Positions 10,441 to 19,210 of a DNA stretch of 64,000 nucleotides are shown here, piece after piece (positions within the stretch are counted from its first letter, which is position 1; every line of letters starts with the position of its first letter). The notes below the pieces were generated by a model. The model saw nothing but the letters and a program-made list of their open reading frames with translations, made no database searches and was not told where the DNA came from. The stretch covers positions 1,922,001-1,986,000 of the forward strand of contig NW_024467120.1 of assembly GCF_017591425.1 (NCBI RefSeq), given 5' to 3'. A program made the translations under genes and the position numbers. Source of the DNA: Ochotona curzoniae (Eukaryota; Chordata; Mammalia; Lagomorpha; Ochotonidae).

Positions 10441-11985
10441 CATGATCACAGTTGCTCCTGGGACCTTCCTTTCTCATAGACAGATTCTAAGCACAGAGAG
10501 ACTTGAGATGACATCCAATGGGCCTTTGTCCTACTACGTGGCAGGTGAGCTAAGGTTTCGAGAAGTTTACATGCATGGAGTCCAGAAGACCTAGGGATTG
10601 CAAAAATGAGAGTAGAGCTGGGGACTCTAGGGGGTGTCCAGGATTCCAGACAGAGACGAAAGTGTCCCAACCTGGCCTCTGTTCTAGGCCACTGAACTTA
10701 AGGGACACTTTTGTCCAAACCAAGGTCTGTTTCATTAATGTCGCCTTACCAAATTCTAGGGATCAATTTAGAGAAATCATTCACAAAAAGCCTCAGGAGA
10801 GTGCTCAATGAAGTAGGGCTCTCCCTATTTCTGGAGGTATTCAAATATCTTGTAGATGATGAAGAATCAGATTCCCGGTGCCAGTGGTAGTTTTCATGCC
10901 TTTACATTCTGACGGTATTTGATCAGCCAATTCAGCTTCACAATTAAGGAGCAAGAAAAAAAAAAAAGAGTTAAACTGATTGTCTCGCTTTTTAATAAGA
11001 ACTGATTGTTCAACTCAGACAAAAATGTTGATCGCATTTTGCATGTGGAGATAGTCAATTTAGTAGAATTGTTCTTGCTGGCCTAAGCCTGGGGAGACAG
11101 AAATTGAATGTGACACGAAGTTGGAGGCTGGCGTATGAGAGGAGCTGAATGATCCACGGAAATCCTTAGGGGGCTTCCCTCTGCTTCCTCGGTGTCTTAC
11201 AATCCAGTGGCTTGGGCAGCATGCAGCTAATTATTGACAATTTAATAAATACTAAGTAAATAGTTATAACCAGTGGAAAATCACTGATACAGAAGCTCTG
11301 ATTTTTTTTTTTTTTTTTTTTTTTGGCCAAGAGAATTGGGAGAGAGATTTCATGACAGGAGAAAGTTTGAAAGGTAGTCCTGAGAGTAAAATCTGCAACT
11401 GTTGGCCTCATTATCTGGCCAGAGGTTATAAAAAGAGGGTCCTTACAGAGCAGTGTTCATCCCTTTTGGGCTTTGACCTTAACCAGGAGGAATGGATGCC
11501 AGCAGGAATTACCTCTGTGATCTAAATGTGGGCAGGATGTCTGCGAGTGGAAGTGGGGCCAGCAAATGCAAGCCATTGTCTCTAATCGGGGACTGACTGA
11601 AGGGCACTGGGACAGATTCTTGGACAGAATGCAAAGGACAACACAAAACAAAAGCCAGGAAGTTCAAAAGCTGGGATAAATAGGAAATGGCAGTCAAGAG
11701 AAAGAGACTAGGGAAGCGAAGCAACTCGCCATTTTCAGTGCTTTGCAAATGACATGAAACTTGCTTAAGGTGAGGCTCAAAGTTCTGGGGCAACAGTGGA
11801 ATGACCAGTCCTTGGTAAATGCAAGGTTATCCCAACAGCTTAAGAAGAAAGGGGTGTGCTATGATATTGGGACCCTAGAGAGACACGAAGAGAAGTCCTG
11901 AACAAATCTTACCGAAATTCTTAGATCAAGCACATAGAATGTGACTGAAAATCCCTCAAGATTTATTAAGCTCATCAACCACTTT
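10441..11985. other. Unassigned sequence before the LINE-1
   Basis: No family was recognised. A-runs or T-runs occur near 10955-10967 and 11303-11323. Open frames are under 95 aa without recognisable domains. Confidence 0.4.
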
Positions 11986-12000
11986 ACCTGTACTATTCTT
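11986..12000 (+). repeat. LINE-1 target-site duplication, tail side
   Basis: The 15 bases acctgtactattctt are repeated exactly at 18678-18692, framing the L1. On the element's sense strand the nick would be CT/AAGA, a relaxed form of the L1 endonuclease TT/AAAA preference. Confidence 0.93.
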
Positions 12001-12451
12001 TTTTTATTATTATTATTATTGTTGCTTACATTGTATTATGTAGTACAGCTCCATTGGCGCTGGGGATTCCCCCCACCCCTCCCACACCCCTCCCCCCATG
12101 GTGGATTCCTCCACCTTGTTGCATAACCATAGATCAAGTTCAGTTGAGATTCATTGCTTGCAAACACATGCCTAGCATAAAGTTCCGTGTCCTATTGTCC
12201 AGATAAGTTCAGTGGCCTCTTGGGGAGACCTTCTATGGTCTGAAGATAGGTCTAACAGAGTAAAGATCCGGTCAGTTAAAAGCCCCAACAAGGCCTCAGT
12301 ATCATTATACAACATTATGGAATTAATTGACATAGTATTGGGTAAACAATATGTTAAAAATAATGCAAGTTCCATTCTTCGAGACATCTGGGTTGAGACA
12401 GTATCAATGACAGGTTCAAAAAATAACAAACAACCAAACAAAAATTACACG
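12001..12451 (-). other. L1 3'UTR with G-rich polypurine tract and A/T-rich tail
   Basis: The plus strand has a C-rich block at about 12069-12098, which is a G-run tract on the element's sense strand able to form a G-quadruplex. Such tracts are a known feature of mammalian L1 3'UTRs. The terminal tail reads (AAT)n followed by A's on the sense strand (12001-12020) rather than a pure poly(A). Confidence 0.85.
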
Positions 12452-15103
12452 TTAAATCAAGGCAAACATGTGGTATCTAATCTTTTGGGATTCACTCATT
12501 TCCCTTAGCATTATAGTTTCCAGTTGTGCCCATTTAGCCACAAAGAACTGCATTTTGTTTTTTTTAATAGCTGAGTAGTATTCCATGGAGTAGATGAACC
12601 AAAGCTTTCTTATCCAATCTTCTGCTGATGGGCATTTTGGTTGCTTCCATGTTTTTGCAATTACTGATTGTGCTGCAATGAACATAGGGATGCATGTTGG
12701 TTTGTCGTAAAACAGGTGTTTTGGATATATTCCTAGGAGTGCTATTGCTGGGTCATATGGTATGCAGATTTTGAGTTGTTTGAGTGTTCTCCAGACTGAT
12801 TTCCATAGAGGCTGTACCAATTTGCAGCTCCACCAGCAGTGGAGTAGGGTTCCCTTTTCCCCGCATCCTCGCCAGCAGGCGTCGTTGGTGTTCTTGTTTA
12901 TGTGGGCCAATCTTGCTGGTGTTAGGTGGTACCTCATCGATGTTTTAATTTGGATTTCCCTTATTGCTAGGGAGCTGGAACATTTTTTCATATGTTTGTT
13001 TGCCATTTGGATTTGTTCCTTTGTGAAATGTTTGCCCATTTCCCGTGCCCATTTCTTGAGTGGCTTGTTCGTTTTGGTTTTTTGGTTGTTTTGAAGTTCT
13101 TTGTATATCCTGGAAATTAGCCCCCTATCGCCTATATCGTGTGCAAAGATCTTCTCCCACTCTGTGGGTTGCTTTTTTACTTTGTTGATTGTTTCCCTTG
13201 CTGTACAGAAGCTTCTTAGTTTGATGAGGTCCCATTTGTTTATTCTGTTCTCAACTGCTATTGCTTTTGGTGTCCTTCTTAGAAAGTTGGGACCTACTCC
13301 TAGGTCTTGCAGGGTATTTCCTACATTTTCTTGCAAGAGTTTGAAGGTTTCTGGATGTAGGTTTAGGTCTTTTATCCATGTAGATTGGATCTTGGTGTAT
13401 GGTGATAGATGTGGGTCTATCTTTTTGTTTCTACAGGCTATCAGCCAGTTGTCCCAACAACATTTACTAAAGAGGCCTTCCCACTTGCTTGAGTTGTCAT
13501 TGGTCTTTTTGTCAAAGATTAATTGGTTGTATTTGTGTGGGTTCCCTTTTGGAGCTTCTATTCTATTCCATTGATCTTCCTTTCTGTCTTTGTGCCAGTA
13601 CCAGGCTGTTTTGATAACCACTGCTCTATAGTATGTCCAGAGGTCCGGGATTGTGATTCCCCCTGCTAACTTCTTATTTTTCAGGATGGTTCTAGCTATT
13701 CGTGGTTTTTTGTGTTTCCAGATGAACTTTTGAATCATTGTATCCAGTTCCGTGAAGAATGTTTTGGGCAATTTGATTGGAATTGCATTGAAAATGTATA
13801 TTGCTTGTGGCAGTATAGACATTTTAATGATATTGATTTTGCCTATCCAGGAGCACGGGATGTTGTTCCATCTTTTGAGGTTTTGTTCAATTTCCTTTTT
13901 AAATAGTTTGTAGTTTTCTTCGAATAGGTCTCCTACGCTTTTGGTTAGATTTATTCCCAAATACTTCATACTTCTCTCAGCTATTTTGAATGGTATCCTG
14001 TTGGTTAGATTTTCTTCCATCTTGGTGTTATTTGCGTACACTATGGCTGTTGATTTTCGTTCGTTAATTTTGTACCCCGCCACTCTGCCAAACTCTCGTA
14101 TAAGTTCTAGCAGTTTCTGTATTGAGTCTCCTGGTTTTTCTATGTATAGGATTATGTCATCTGCATATAGTGAAAGCTTGACTTCTTCGTTTCCTATACG
14201 TATGCCTTTGATTTCTTTTTCTTGTCTTATGGCCTCTGCAAGTACCTCTAGGACTATGTTGAATAGCAGTGGTGATAGCGGGCACCCTTGTCTTGTTCCA
14301 GATCGCAGTGGGAAGGGTTCTAGCTTTTCTCCATTCAGTATGATACTGGCGTTGGGTTTTTCATAAATTGCTTTGATTATGTTGTGGATTTTCCCGTCTA
14401 TGCCTACTTTGGCTAGAGTTTTTAGCATGAAGAGGTGTTGGATTTTGTCGAAGGCTTTTTCTGCATCTATTGAAACTATTATGTGGTTCTTGTTTTGCAG
14501 TTTTTGGATATGGTTTATAACATTTATGGATTTCCGAATATTGAACCATCCCTGCATTCCAGGGATGAATCCTACTTGATCCGGATGAATGATCTGTCTG
14601 ATGATTTTTTGAATTCTATTGGCTAGGATTTTGTTGAGAATTTTAGCATCAATGTTCATCAGAGAAATAGGTCTGTAGTTTTCCTTCTCTGATGGTTCTC
14701 TGTCCGGTTTTGGGATTAAGGTGATGTTGGCTTCATAGAATGAGTTTGGGAGGGTTGCTTCCTCCTCTATTGTTTTGAAGAGCTTGTAGAGGATTGGGGT
14801 TAGTTCTGTTCGGAATGTTTTGTAGAATTCTGTAGTGAAGCCGTCTGGGCCTGGGCTTTTTTTCGTTGGGAGATCCTTGATGACTGTTTCAATCTCTACC
14901 TCGGTTATGGGTTTATTTAATTCTGCAGTTGCCTCCGGACTGAGTTTTGGTAGGTGGTGGGAGTCCAAGAACTTTTCTATTTCTTGGTGGTCCTCAAATT
15001 TGTGGGAGTACAGTTCTTTGTAGTAATTTCTAATTATTTTCTTAATGATTGCAGTGTCTGTTGTTATGTTGCCTTTTTCATCTTTAATGCTATTGATTCT
15101 CAC
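12452..15103 (-). CDS. L1 ORF2 reverse transcriptase and C-terminal part (open segment, 883 codons)
   Basis: The open segment begins at a GTG that is not a true start; it is the frame continuing after the 15113-15122 slip. Visible blocks by residue of this segment: SPGPDGFT (83-90), IDAEKAFDK with a catalytic Asp at 213, [14 protein letters not shown] (269-282), and YADD at 313-316 where human L1 has FADD. Further blocks are IPCSW and AGGITIPD, and the C-terminal Cys motif C-x3-C-x7-H-x4-C in '[18 protein letters not shown]'. It ends with 'HMFALI' and a natural stop, so RT, thumb and Cys-rich regions are all complete. Confidence 0.93.
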   Translation of the reverse strand: MRINSIKDEKGNITTDTAIIKKIIRNYYKELYSHKFEDHQEIEKFLDSHHLPKLSPEATAELNKPITEVEIETVIKDLPTKKSPGPDGFTTEFYKTFRTELTPILYKLFKTIEEEATLPNSFYEANITLIPKPDREPSEKENYRPISLMNIDAKILNKILANRIQKIIRQIIHPDQVGFIPGMQGWFNIRKSINVINHIQKLQNKNHIIVSIDAEKAFDKIQHLFMLKTLAKVGIDGKIHNIIKAIYEKPNASIILNGEKLEPFPLRSGTRQGCPLSPLLFNIVLEVLAEAIRQEKEIKGIRIGNEEVKLSLYADDIILYIEKPGDSIQKLLELIREFGRVAGYKINERKSTAIVYANNTKMEENLTNRIPFKIAERSMKYLGINLTKSVGDLFEENYKLFKKEIEQNLKRWNNIPCSWIGKINIIKMSILPQAIYIFNAIPIKLPKTFFTELDTMIQKFIWKHKKPRIARTILKNKKLAGGITIPDLWTYYRAVVIKTAWYWHKDRKEDQWNRIEAPKGNPHKYNQLIFDKKTNDNSSKWEGLFSKCCWDNWLIACRNKKIDPHLSPYTKIQSTWIKDLNLHPETFKLLQENVGNTLQDLGVGPNFLRRTPKAIAVENRINKWDLIKLRSFCTARETINKVKKQPTEWEKIFAHDIGDRGLISRIYKELQNNQKTKTNKPLKKWAREMGKHFTKEQIQMANKHMKKCSSSLAIREIQIKTSMRYHLTPARLAHINKNTNDACWRGCGEKGTLLHCWWSCKLVQPLWKSVWRTLKQLKICIPYDPAIALLGIYPKHLFYDKPTCIPMFIAAQSVIAKTWKQPKCPSAEDWIRKLWFIYSMEYYSAIKKNKMQFFVAKWAQLETIMLREMSESQKIRYHMFALI

Positions 15104-15192
15104 TTTCTCTTGTTTTTTTTTTGGTCAATCGGGCCAGTGGAGTGTCTATTTTGTTTATTTTCTCAAAAAACCAACTTTTTGATTTGTTGATT

Positions 15193-16266
15193 TTATGTAT
15201 AGTTTTTTTTGATTTCTATTTGGTTTATCTCCTCCCTTGTTTTGATGATTTCTTGTTTCCTATTGTGCGTGGGACTCTTCTGCTGCTGTTTTTCCAGATC
15301 CTGGAGGTGTGAGGTTAGTTCCTGTATTTGGCGTCTTTCTTGGGCCTTGACATGCGCTCCGATTGCGATGAATCTACCTCGTAGCACTGCTTTGGCAGTG
15401 TCCCACAAGTTTTGGAATGTTGTATCAGAGTTTTCATTGGTTTCCATAAATTTTTTGATCTCATCTTTAATTTCTTCTCTGACCCATTGTTCGTTTAATA
15501 GCATATTGTTCAATTTCCAAGAGTGCCTATACTTCCTGGGGAGTTTTGAGTTGTTGATTTCCAGTTTCATCCCATGGTGGTCTGAGAGGGTACATGGTAT
15601 GATACTAATGTTTTGGAAGTTGTTTAGATTCGCTTTATGTCCTATCATGTGGTCGATTCTGGAGAAGGTGCCATGCACCGCTGAGAAGAAGGTATAGTCT
15701 GTGGCCTTAGGATAAAAAGTTCTATATATGTCTACTAAGTCCAGTTGTTCTATTGTTTGTGTGAGCTCTGTTGTTTCTTTGTTGAGTTTTTGTTTCGTAG
15801 ACCGGTCCATTGTTGTTAGAGGTGTGTTGAGATCGCCTACAAGAATTGTGCGGGTGTCTATGTCTTCCCTTAAGTCTGTAAGTAATTGCTTTACGTAAGT
15901 AGGTGCATTAAGATTCGGTGCATAAACATTAATGATGGTGATTGCTTCTTGATGGATCTTTCCTTTCACCAGTATAAAATGGCCTTCCCTGTCTCTTTTG
16001 ATGTTAGTTAGAATGAAATCTATCTCGTCTGAAATTAGGATAGCTACCCCAGCTTTTTTTTCTCGTCTATTGGCGTGAAATATCTTTTTCCATCCCTTCA
16101 CTTTCAGTTTCTTTGCATCCTTTCTGGTTAGATGCGTTTCTTGTAGGCAACAGATGGTTGGGTCTTGTTTGATGATCCATTCTATTAATCTCTGTCTTTT
16201 GATTGGTGAATTTAGACCATTTGTGTTGAGAGTTAAAATTGAGAGGTTGCAATTTTGTCCTGCCAT
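15193..16266 (-). CDS. L1 ORF2 endonuclease part (open segment, 357 aa)
   Basis: This is the apurinic-like (APE-type) endonuclease domain, which makes the first-strand nick in target-primed reverse transcription. Counting from the ATG, the catalytic or metal-binding residues sit where they do in human L1: N14, E43 (in QETHL), D145 and N147 (in GDLNTP), D205 and H230 (in SDHHG). The segment then enters a Lys/Glu/Gln-rich linker and ends at a stop created by the frame slip at the 15203-15210 run. It opens with a consensus-like '[13 protein letters not shown]'. It is the 5' portion of ORF2, not an independent gene. Confidence 0.93.
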   Translation of the reverse strand: MAGQNCNLSILTLNTNGLNSPIKRQRLIEWIIKQDPTICCLQETHLTRKDAKKLKVKGWKKIFHANRREKKAGVAILISDEIDFILTNIKRDREGHFILVKGKIHQEAITIINVYAPNLNAPTYVKQLLTDLREDIDTRTILVGDLNTPLTTMDRSTKQKLNKETTELTQTIEQLDLVDIYRTFYPKATDYTFFSAVHGTFSRIDHMIGHKANLNNFQNISIIPCTLSDHHGMKLEINNSKLPRKYRHSWKLNNMLLNEQWVREEIKDEIKKFMETNENSDTTFQNLWDTAKAVLRGRFIAIGAHVKAQERRQIQELTSHLQDLEKQQQKSPTHNRKQEIIKTREEINQIEIKKNYT

Positions 16267-16321
16267 GTGATTGTGTTGTGTGTGTGTTGTTGCCTATGTA
16301 ATTGTCTTGTTCGTGTGGCCT

Positions 16322-17284
16322 TTAGTTTGGAGACCTTCTTATTTGCCAACTTTGTTTGTGATTTGCCTCCTTTTTGTCCGGGACTAGCGCATTTCTAAGG
16401 AGACTTTGCAGAGCTGGTTTTGTGTAGACATATTCTTCTAGTTTTTCTTTGCTATTGAAGTATCTGATTTCGTTCTCATATACAAATGAGATCTTTGCTG
16501 GGTAGATTATTTTTGGTTGACAGTTGTTTTGTTTCAGGACTTGGAAGATCTTTGTCCATTCTCTCCTTGCTTGTAGGGTCTCTTCGGAGAAGTCAGCAGT
16601 GATTCTGATGGGTTTTCCCCTGTATGTGATCTTTTCTCTACTTCGTACTTGTCTCAGGATTCCTTCTTTGTCTTCATTGGAGTAGAACTTGAGCACCGTG
16701 TGTCTGGGTGAAGATCTCTTTGGATCATATCTGTTGGGAGTTCTCTGTCCATCCTGTATGCGGGGTGGATTCGTGTTCCAAGTGTTTTGGAAGTTTTCCT
16801 GTATAATTTCATCAAGCACTGCTTGCATCCCAGATTCTCTTTCTACTCCCTCGGGGAGGCCGATGATCCGAATATTCAATTTTCTAAGGTAATCTTTCAT
16901 CTCTTGCATCATTTTATTAGTTTTGCTGAGGTTTGTCTCCAGCTGTTTAATTCGCTGGGCACCTTCATTTTGTGTGTCTTCTGTGTCAGAGATCCTTTCC
17001 TCTGCCGCATTTATTCTGTTGATGAGGCTTTCAATCTTATTATCTTGGGCATCCAGTTTGGTTTTGATTTGTTGTATTTCGGTGATTATGCGGTTCTGGA
17101 AGTCTTCCAGCTTTGTGTCCACGTCTCTGAGAAATTTTAGCATTATTTTCATCAATTCCTTTGCTGGTAACACGTCCATGTCTTCATCTCGTATCGTCGA
17201 TATTGATAATGGCTTTTGGCCCTTGTTTGGTGGGGTGCTGGCTCTTTCATCTGGAGCACAACTCTTTCTGGTGGTTTTTCCCAT
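16322..17284 (-). CDS. ORF1: LINE-1 ORF1 RNA-binding protein, intact, 320 aa
   Basis: ORF1p forms trimers that coat L1 RNA in a cytoplasmic ribonucleoprotein and act as a nucleic-acid chaperone. The 320-aa frame is uninterrupted (human ORF1p is 338 aa). A basic, disordered start (1-40) is followed by a heptad-rich coiled coil (about 45-130). The RRM (about 136-228) contains 'IRIIGLPEG' (138-146) and 'YRGKPIRI'. The C-terminal domain (about 229-300) has 'ETLQARREW' (235-243), 'YPAKISF' (261-267) and 'KPALQSLL'. The ATG at 17284 gives an N-terminus of the usual length. It lies downstream of the GC-rich 5'UTR and 55 bp upstream of ORF2. No defect is visible, so this protein could be made. Confidence 0.95.
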   Translation of the reverse strand: MGKTTRKSCAPDERASTPPNKGQKPLSISTIRDEDMDVLPAKELMKIMLKFLRDVDTKLEDFQNRIITEIQQIKTKLDAQDNKIESLINRINAAEERISDTEDTQNEGAQRIKQLETNLSKTNKMMQEMKDYLRKLNIRIIGLPEGVERESGMQAVLDEIIQENFQNTWNTNPPRIQDGQRTPNRYDPKRSSPRHTVLKFYSNEDKEGILRQVRSREKITYRGKPIRITADFSEETLQARREWTKIFQVLKQNNCQPKIIYPAKISFVYENEIRYFNSKEKLEEYVYTKPALQSLLRNALVPDKKEANHKQSWQIRRSPN

Positions 17285-18677
17285 TGCGTTGGTGTATTCT
17301 GGTGGGGCAAATGGACCCGTGTGTTGAGGGGCCGTCAGGTGCTTTCCTGTAGAGATTGGAGCCTGCAGGCGTGGTGTTGCCAGGCGTGGTAGTTTTCAAG
17401 GCACCGTTGGTGCGTTCTCAGGGCCCGGGGCTGTAGAGCACCACCTTGGGGGCCCAGTGGATTCCAGGCACACTCTGGGCACCTCTTCTACAGGTGTGAC
17501 ACCCCAGGGCGTGGAGGGATGGAGGCGCTCTCTGGGTGTGCCCCCTGCACGGGAATCCACAGGGCTTAGAAGGTTTTATGTGCTTTCTCCCTGCGTTCTC
17601 CGTGTCAGGGACTGCAGGGTCTTTCAGAGCCCACCTGGTGCGTCTCCCACACACGGGACTGTGGGTGAGGCACTTTCCAGGCGTGGCTCTTGTGCAGTGA
17701 ATCCACCACTCGTGGTGTGTGGGTGTTCAGAGCCCCTGCTCCCGTGTGGCTCCCCCACACAGGCCCTTAGCGGAGGAGTGGCCCAGGCGCCCTGTTATAA
17801 TGACTTCACGGCAGGTTCGCACCGTGTGAGTATGGTGCTGGAGTTTTCAGAGCTCTCCTGGTGGGTCGCCCACACTCAGAACTGCGGGATGGTAGGCGAG
17901 GAGTGAGCAGTTCACTCTATGGGAGTGGTACCTGCGTGTCAGGGACACACAGCGCTACACTTCCCAAATCTCAGAGGTCTCCTGACACCTGACACCTGCG
18001 CTGCGGAGGCGGCTGCTGCAGGCGGGGCCGCCCAGTCCGCTCGGTGCAGCGTTCAGAGTCCTCCCGGTCCTCCACCAGGCGGGGTGTGGGGGACTCCAGA
18101 CCCTTGCCAGCTGTCTCTGCGCACCGAGCCGCACTGGCCCCCTCAGCGCAAGAACAACCGAGGCGCCTTCCCAGGGCCCCTTCAGCCACCAACACCACTG
18201 AGCGTAGTTCCCAAGGCCAAGACCCGACAGTTTCAGGCTGCCTGCCCCGCGATCTCAGAGGCTGTAACCTCAGCAGGGGTCGAGGAATGCGAAGGCTGCC
18301 ACGTCAACCCCCCCCCCTCACCAAACGTCCGGCCGCTGCAGTCTGCCTCCGCCGCTGTTGAGGGCCTCCCGCCGGGGACGATCCCCCTGATCTCCCCGCC
18401 TCCGAGCTGGCCGCGTCTCCTGTCAGGCCGTTTTCAAAAGTGACTCAGCAGGTCTGGCGTGGGATGTCGGTTTCTCTGCCTTTGCCCTGCTCCGTTCTCG
18501 TTGTTCTTCCGAGTTGTGTGGATCTTTTTGGCTCCACACTGTCCCAGGGAGCTTCACGGACCTCTCCCTGCGGTTCCCTGCTGTTCCTCTTTGCTGCTTC
18601 TGTAGCGTTCTATCCCTCTCTCACTAGACGCTCACTCACAGCCTTCCTCCTACGTCGGCCATCTTCCTCCCCCTCCG
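17285..18677 (-). promoter_or_regulatory. LINE-1 5'UTR / internal promoter with degenerate repeats
   Basis: About 1.39 kb, GC-rich and CpG-containing, unlike the AT-rich flanks. On the plus strand a motif ttcagag/tctcagag followed by 'cctggtg..tc.cccacac' recurs near 17623, 17726, 17846 and 17968, spaced 103-122 bp. Weaker matches lie farther left at 17413 and 17522. This looks like decayed tandem monomers. L1 5'UTRs carry an internal pol II promoter. Plus-strand (antisense) frames of 149 and 174 codons lie inside, but GC-rich DNA readily gives such frames. Confidence 0.85.
18657..18665 (-). promoter_or_regulatory. YY1-type site at the L1 5' end
   Basis: The sense strand reads AAGATGGCC at +13 to +21, counting +1 at 18677. 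Human L1 has the same YY1 core at the same distance, where it sets the transcription start. Function here is inferred by analogy. Confidence 0.75.
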
Positions 18678-18692
18678 ACCTGTACTATTCTT
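18678..18692 (+). repeat. LINE-1 target-site duplication, 5' side
   Basis: Exact copy of the 15 bases at 11986-12000. It abuts the first base of the L1 5'UTR and so proves a full-length insertion. Confidence 0.93.
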
Positions 18693-18914
18693 AGCAATAT
18701 AAATAGCATCGTTTTAAGTGACCAGGAATGTTTATTTAAGGGCTATGAAACTTGAAGCAAGAAGCAAAAGGAAACCTCAATGCTTCAGTGTCGGTAGCTG
18801 GAATTTAGGAAGAGAGAAGGGTTGCAGAGGTGAACAGCTGGTTCTGAAGAGGATTTTGTGGACAGGAGCTAATTTGTCAGACAGCCGTATTATAATTGAC
18901 GTATGTATTCGTTT

Positions 18915-19210
18915 ATTGTAAATATTGTTTATTTCAAATACAGAGATACAGAGAGAGAAGAGGCAGAGAGTTCTTCTAACCACTGATTCATTCCCCACGT
19001 GGTCACAACATTCCAGGGTCAGGCCAGATGAAATCTTGGAACTAGGACCCTCATCAGAGGCTCCCACGTGGCTGCGGGACCCAAGCACTTTTCCAAGTGC
19101 ATTGTTAGGGAATTAGATCGAAAGTGGAACAGCCAGGATTTGGACAATTCCATGTGCAGTGCTGGAATTGCAGGCAGCCATTTTATCCACAGAATCCACA
19201 ATATCAGCCT
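18915..19210 (-). mobile_element. C-type SINE, older, minus strand
   Basis: Visible blocks: 'tttatttcaaatacagagatacagagag', 'gattcattccccacgtggtcacaac', 'ggctcccacgtggctgcgggaccc', 'gatcgaaagtggaacagccagga' and the head near 19200. Confidence 0.8.

Larger units (their letters stand above)
12452..16266 (-). pseudogene. ORF2: LINE-1 ORF2 (endonuclease/reverse transcriptase), two one-base frameshifts
   Basis: ORF2p nicks target DNA and reverse-transcribes L1 RNA at the nick. The reading length of about 1270 codons matches the usual mammalian ORF2 (about 1275). The N-terminal EN part (15193-16266) and the RT to C-terminal part (12452-15103) lie in different frames. The plus strand carries an 8-T run at 15203-15210 and a 10-T run at 15113-15122. 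Alignment with remembered L1 ORF2 shows the coding frame slipping once at each run, so the short piece between them is in a third frame. No other stop or indel was seen. The start is an ATG 55 bp after the ORF1 stop, as expected for an unusual re-initiation-type L1 layout. The breaks could be real or sequencing errors. Confidence 0.93.
12001..18677 (-). mobile_element. Full-length LINE-1 (L1), about 6.7 kb
   Basis: It is read from 18677 down to 12001. Order: 5'UTR (18677-17285), ORF1 (17284-16322), a 55-bp spacer, ORF2 (16266-12452), then a 3'UTR with a G-rich purine tract and an (AAT)n/A tail (12451-12001). A perfect 15-bp duplication flanks it and no truncation or 5' inversion is present. 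ORF1 is intact. ORF2 keeps every catalytic residue I could check and is interrupted only by two one-base A-run changes. The flanks show no other repeat, so it landed in unassigned DNA. Young or active-lineage status is an inference from integrity, not from a divergence measurement. Confidence 0.97.

Noticed and set aside
12762..17352. Many plus-strand frames of 60-162 codons opposite the L1
   Set aside because: Shadows of ORF1/ORF2 coding sequence read on the wrong strand.
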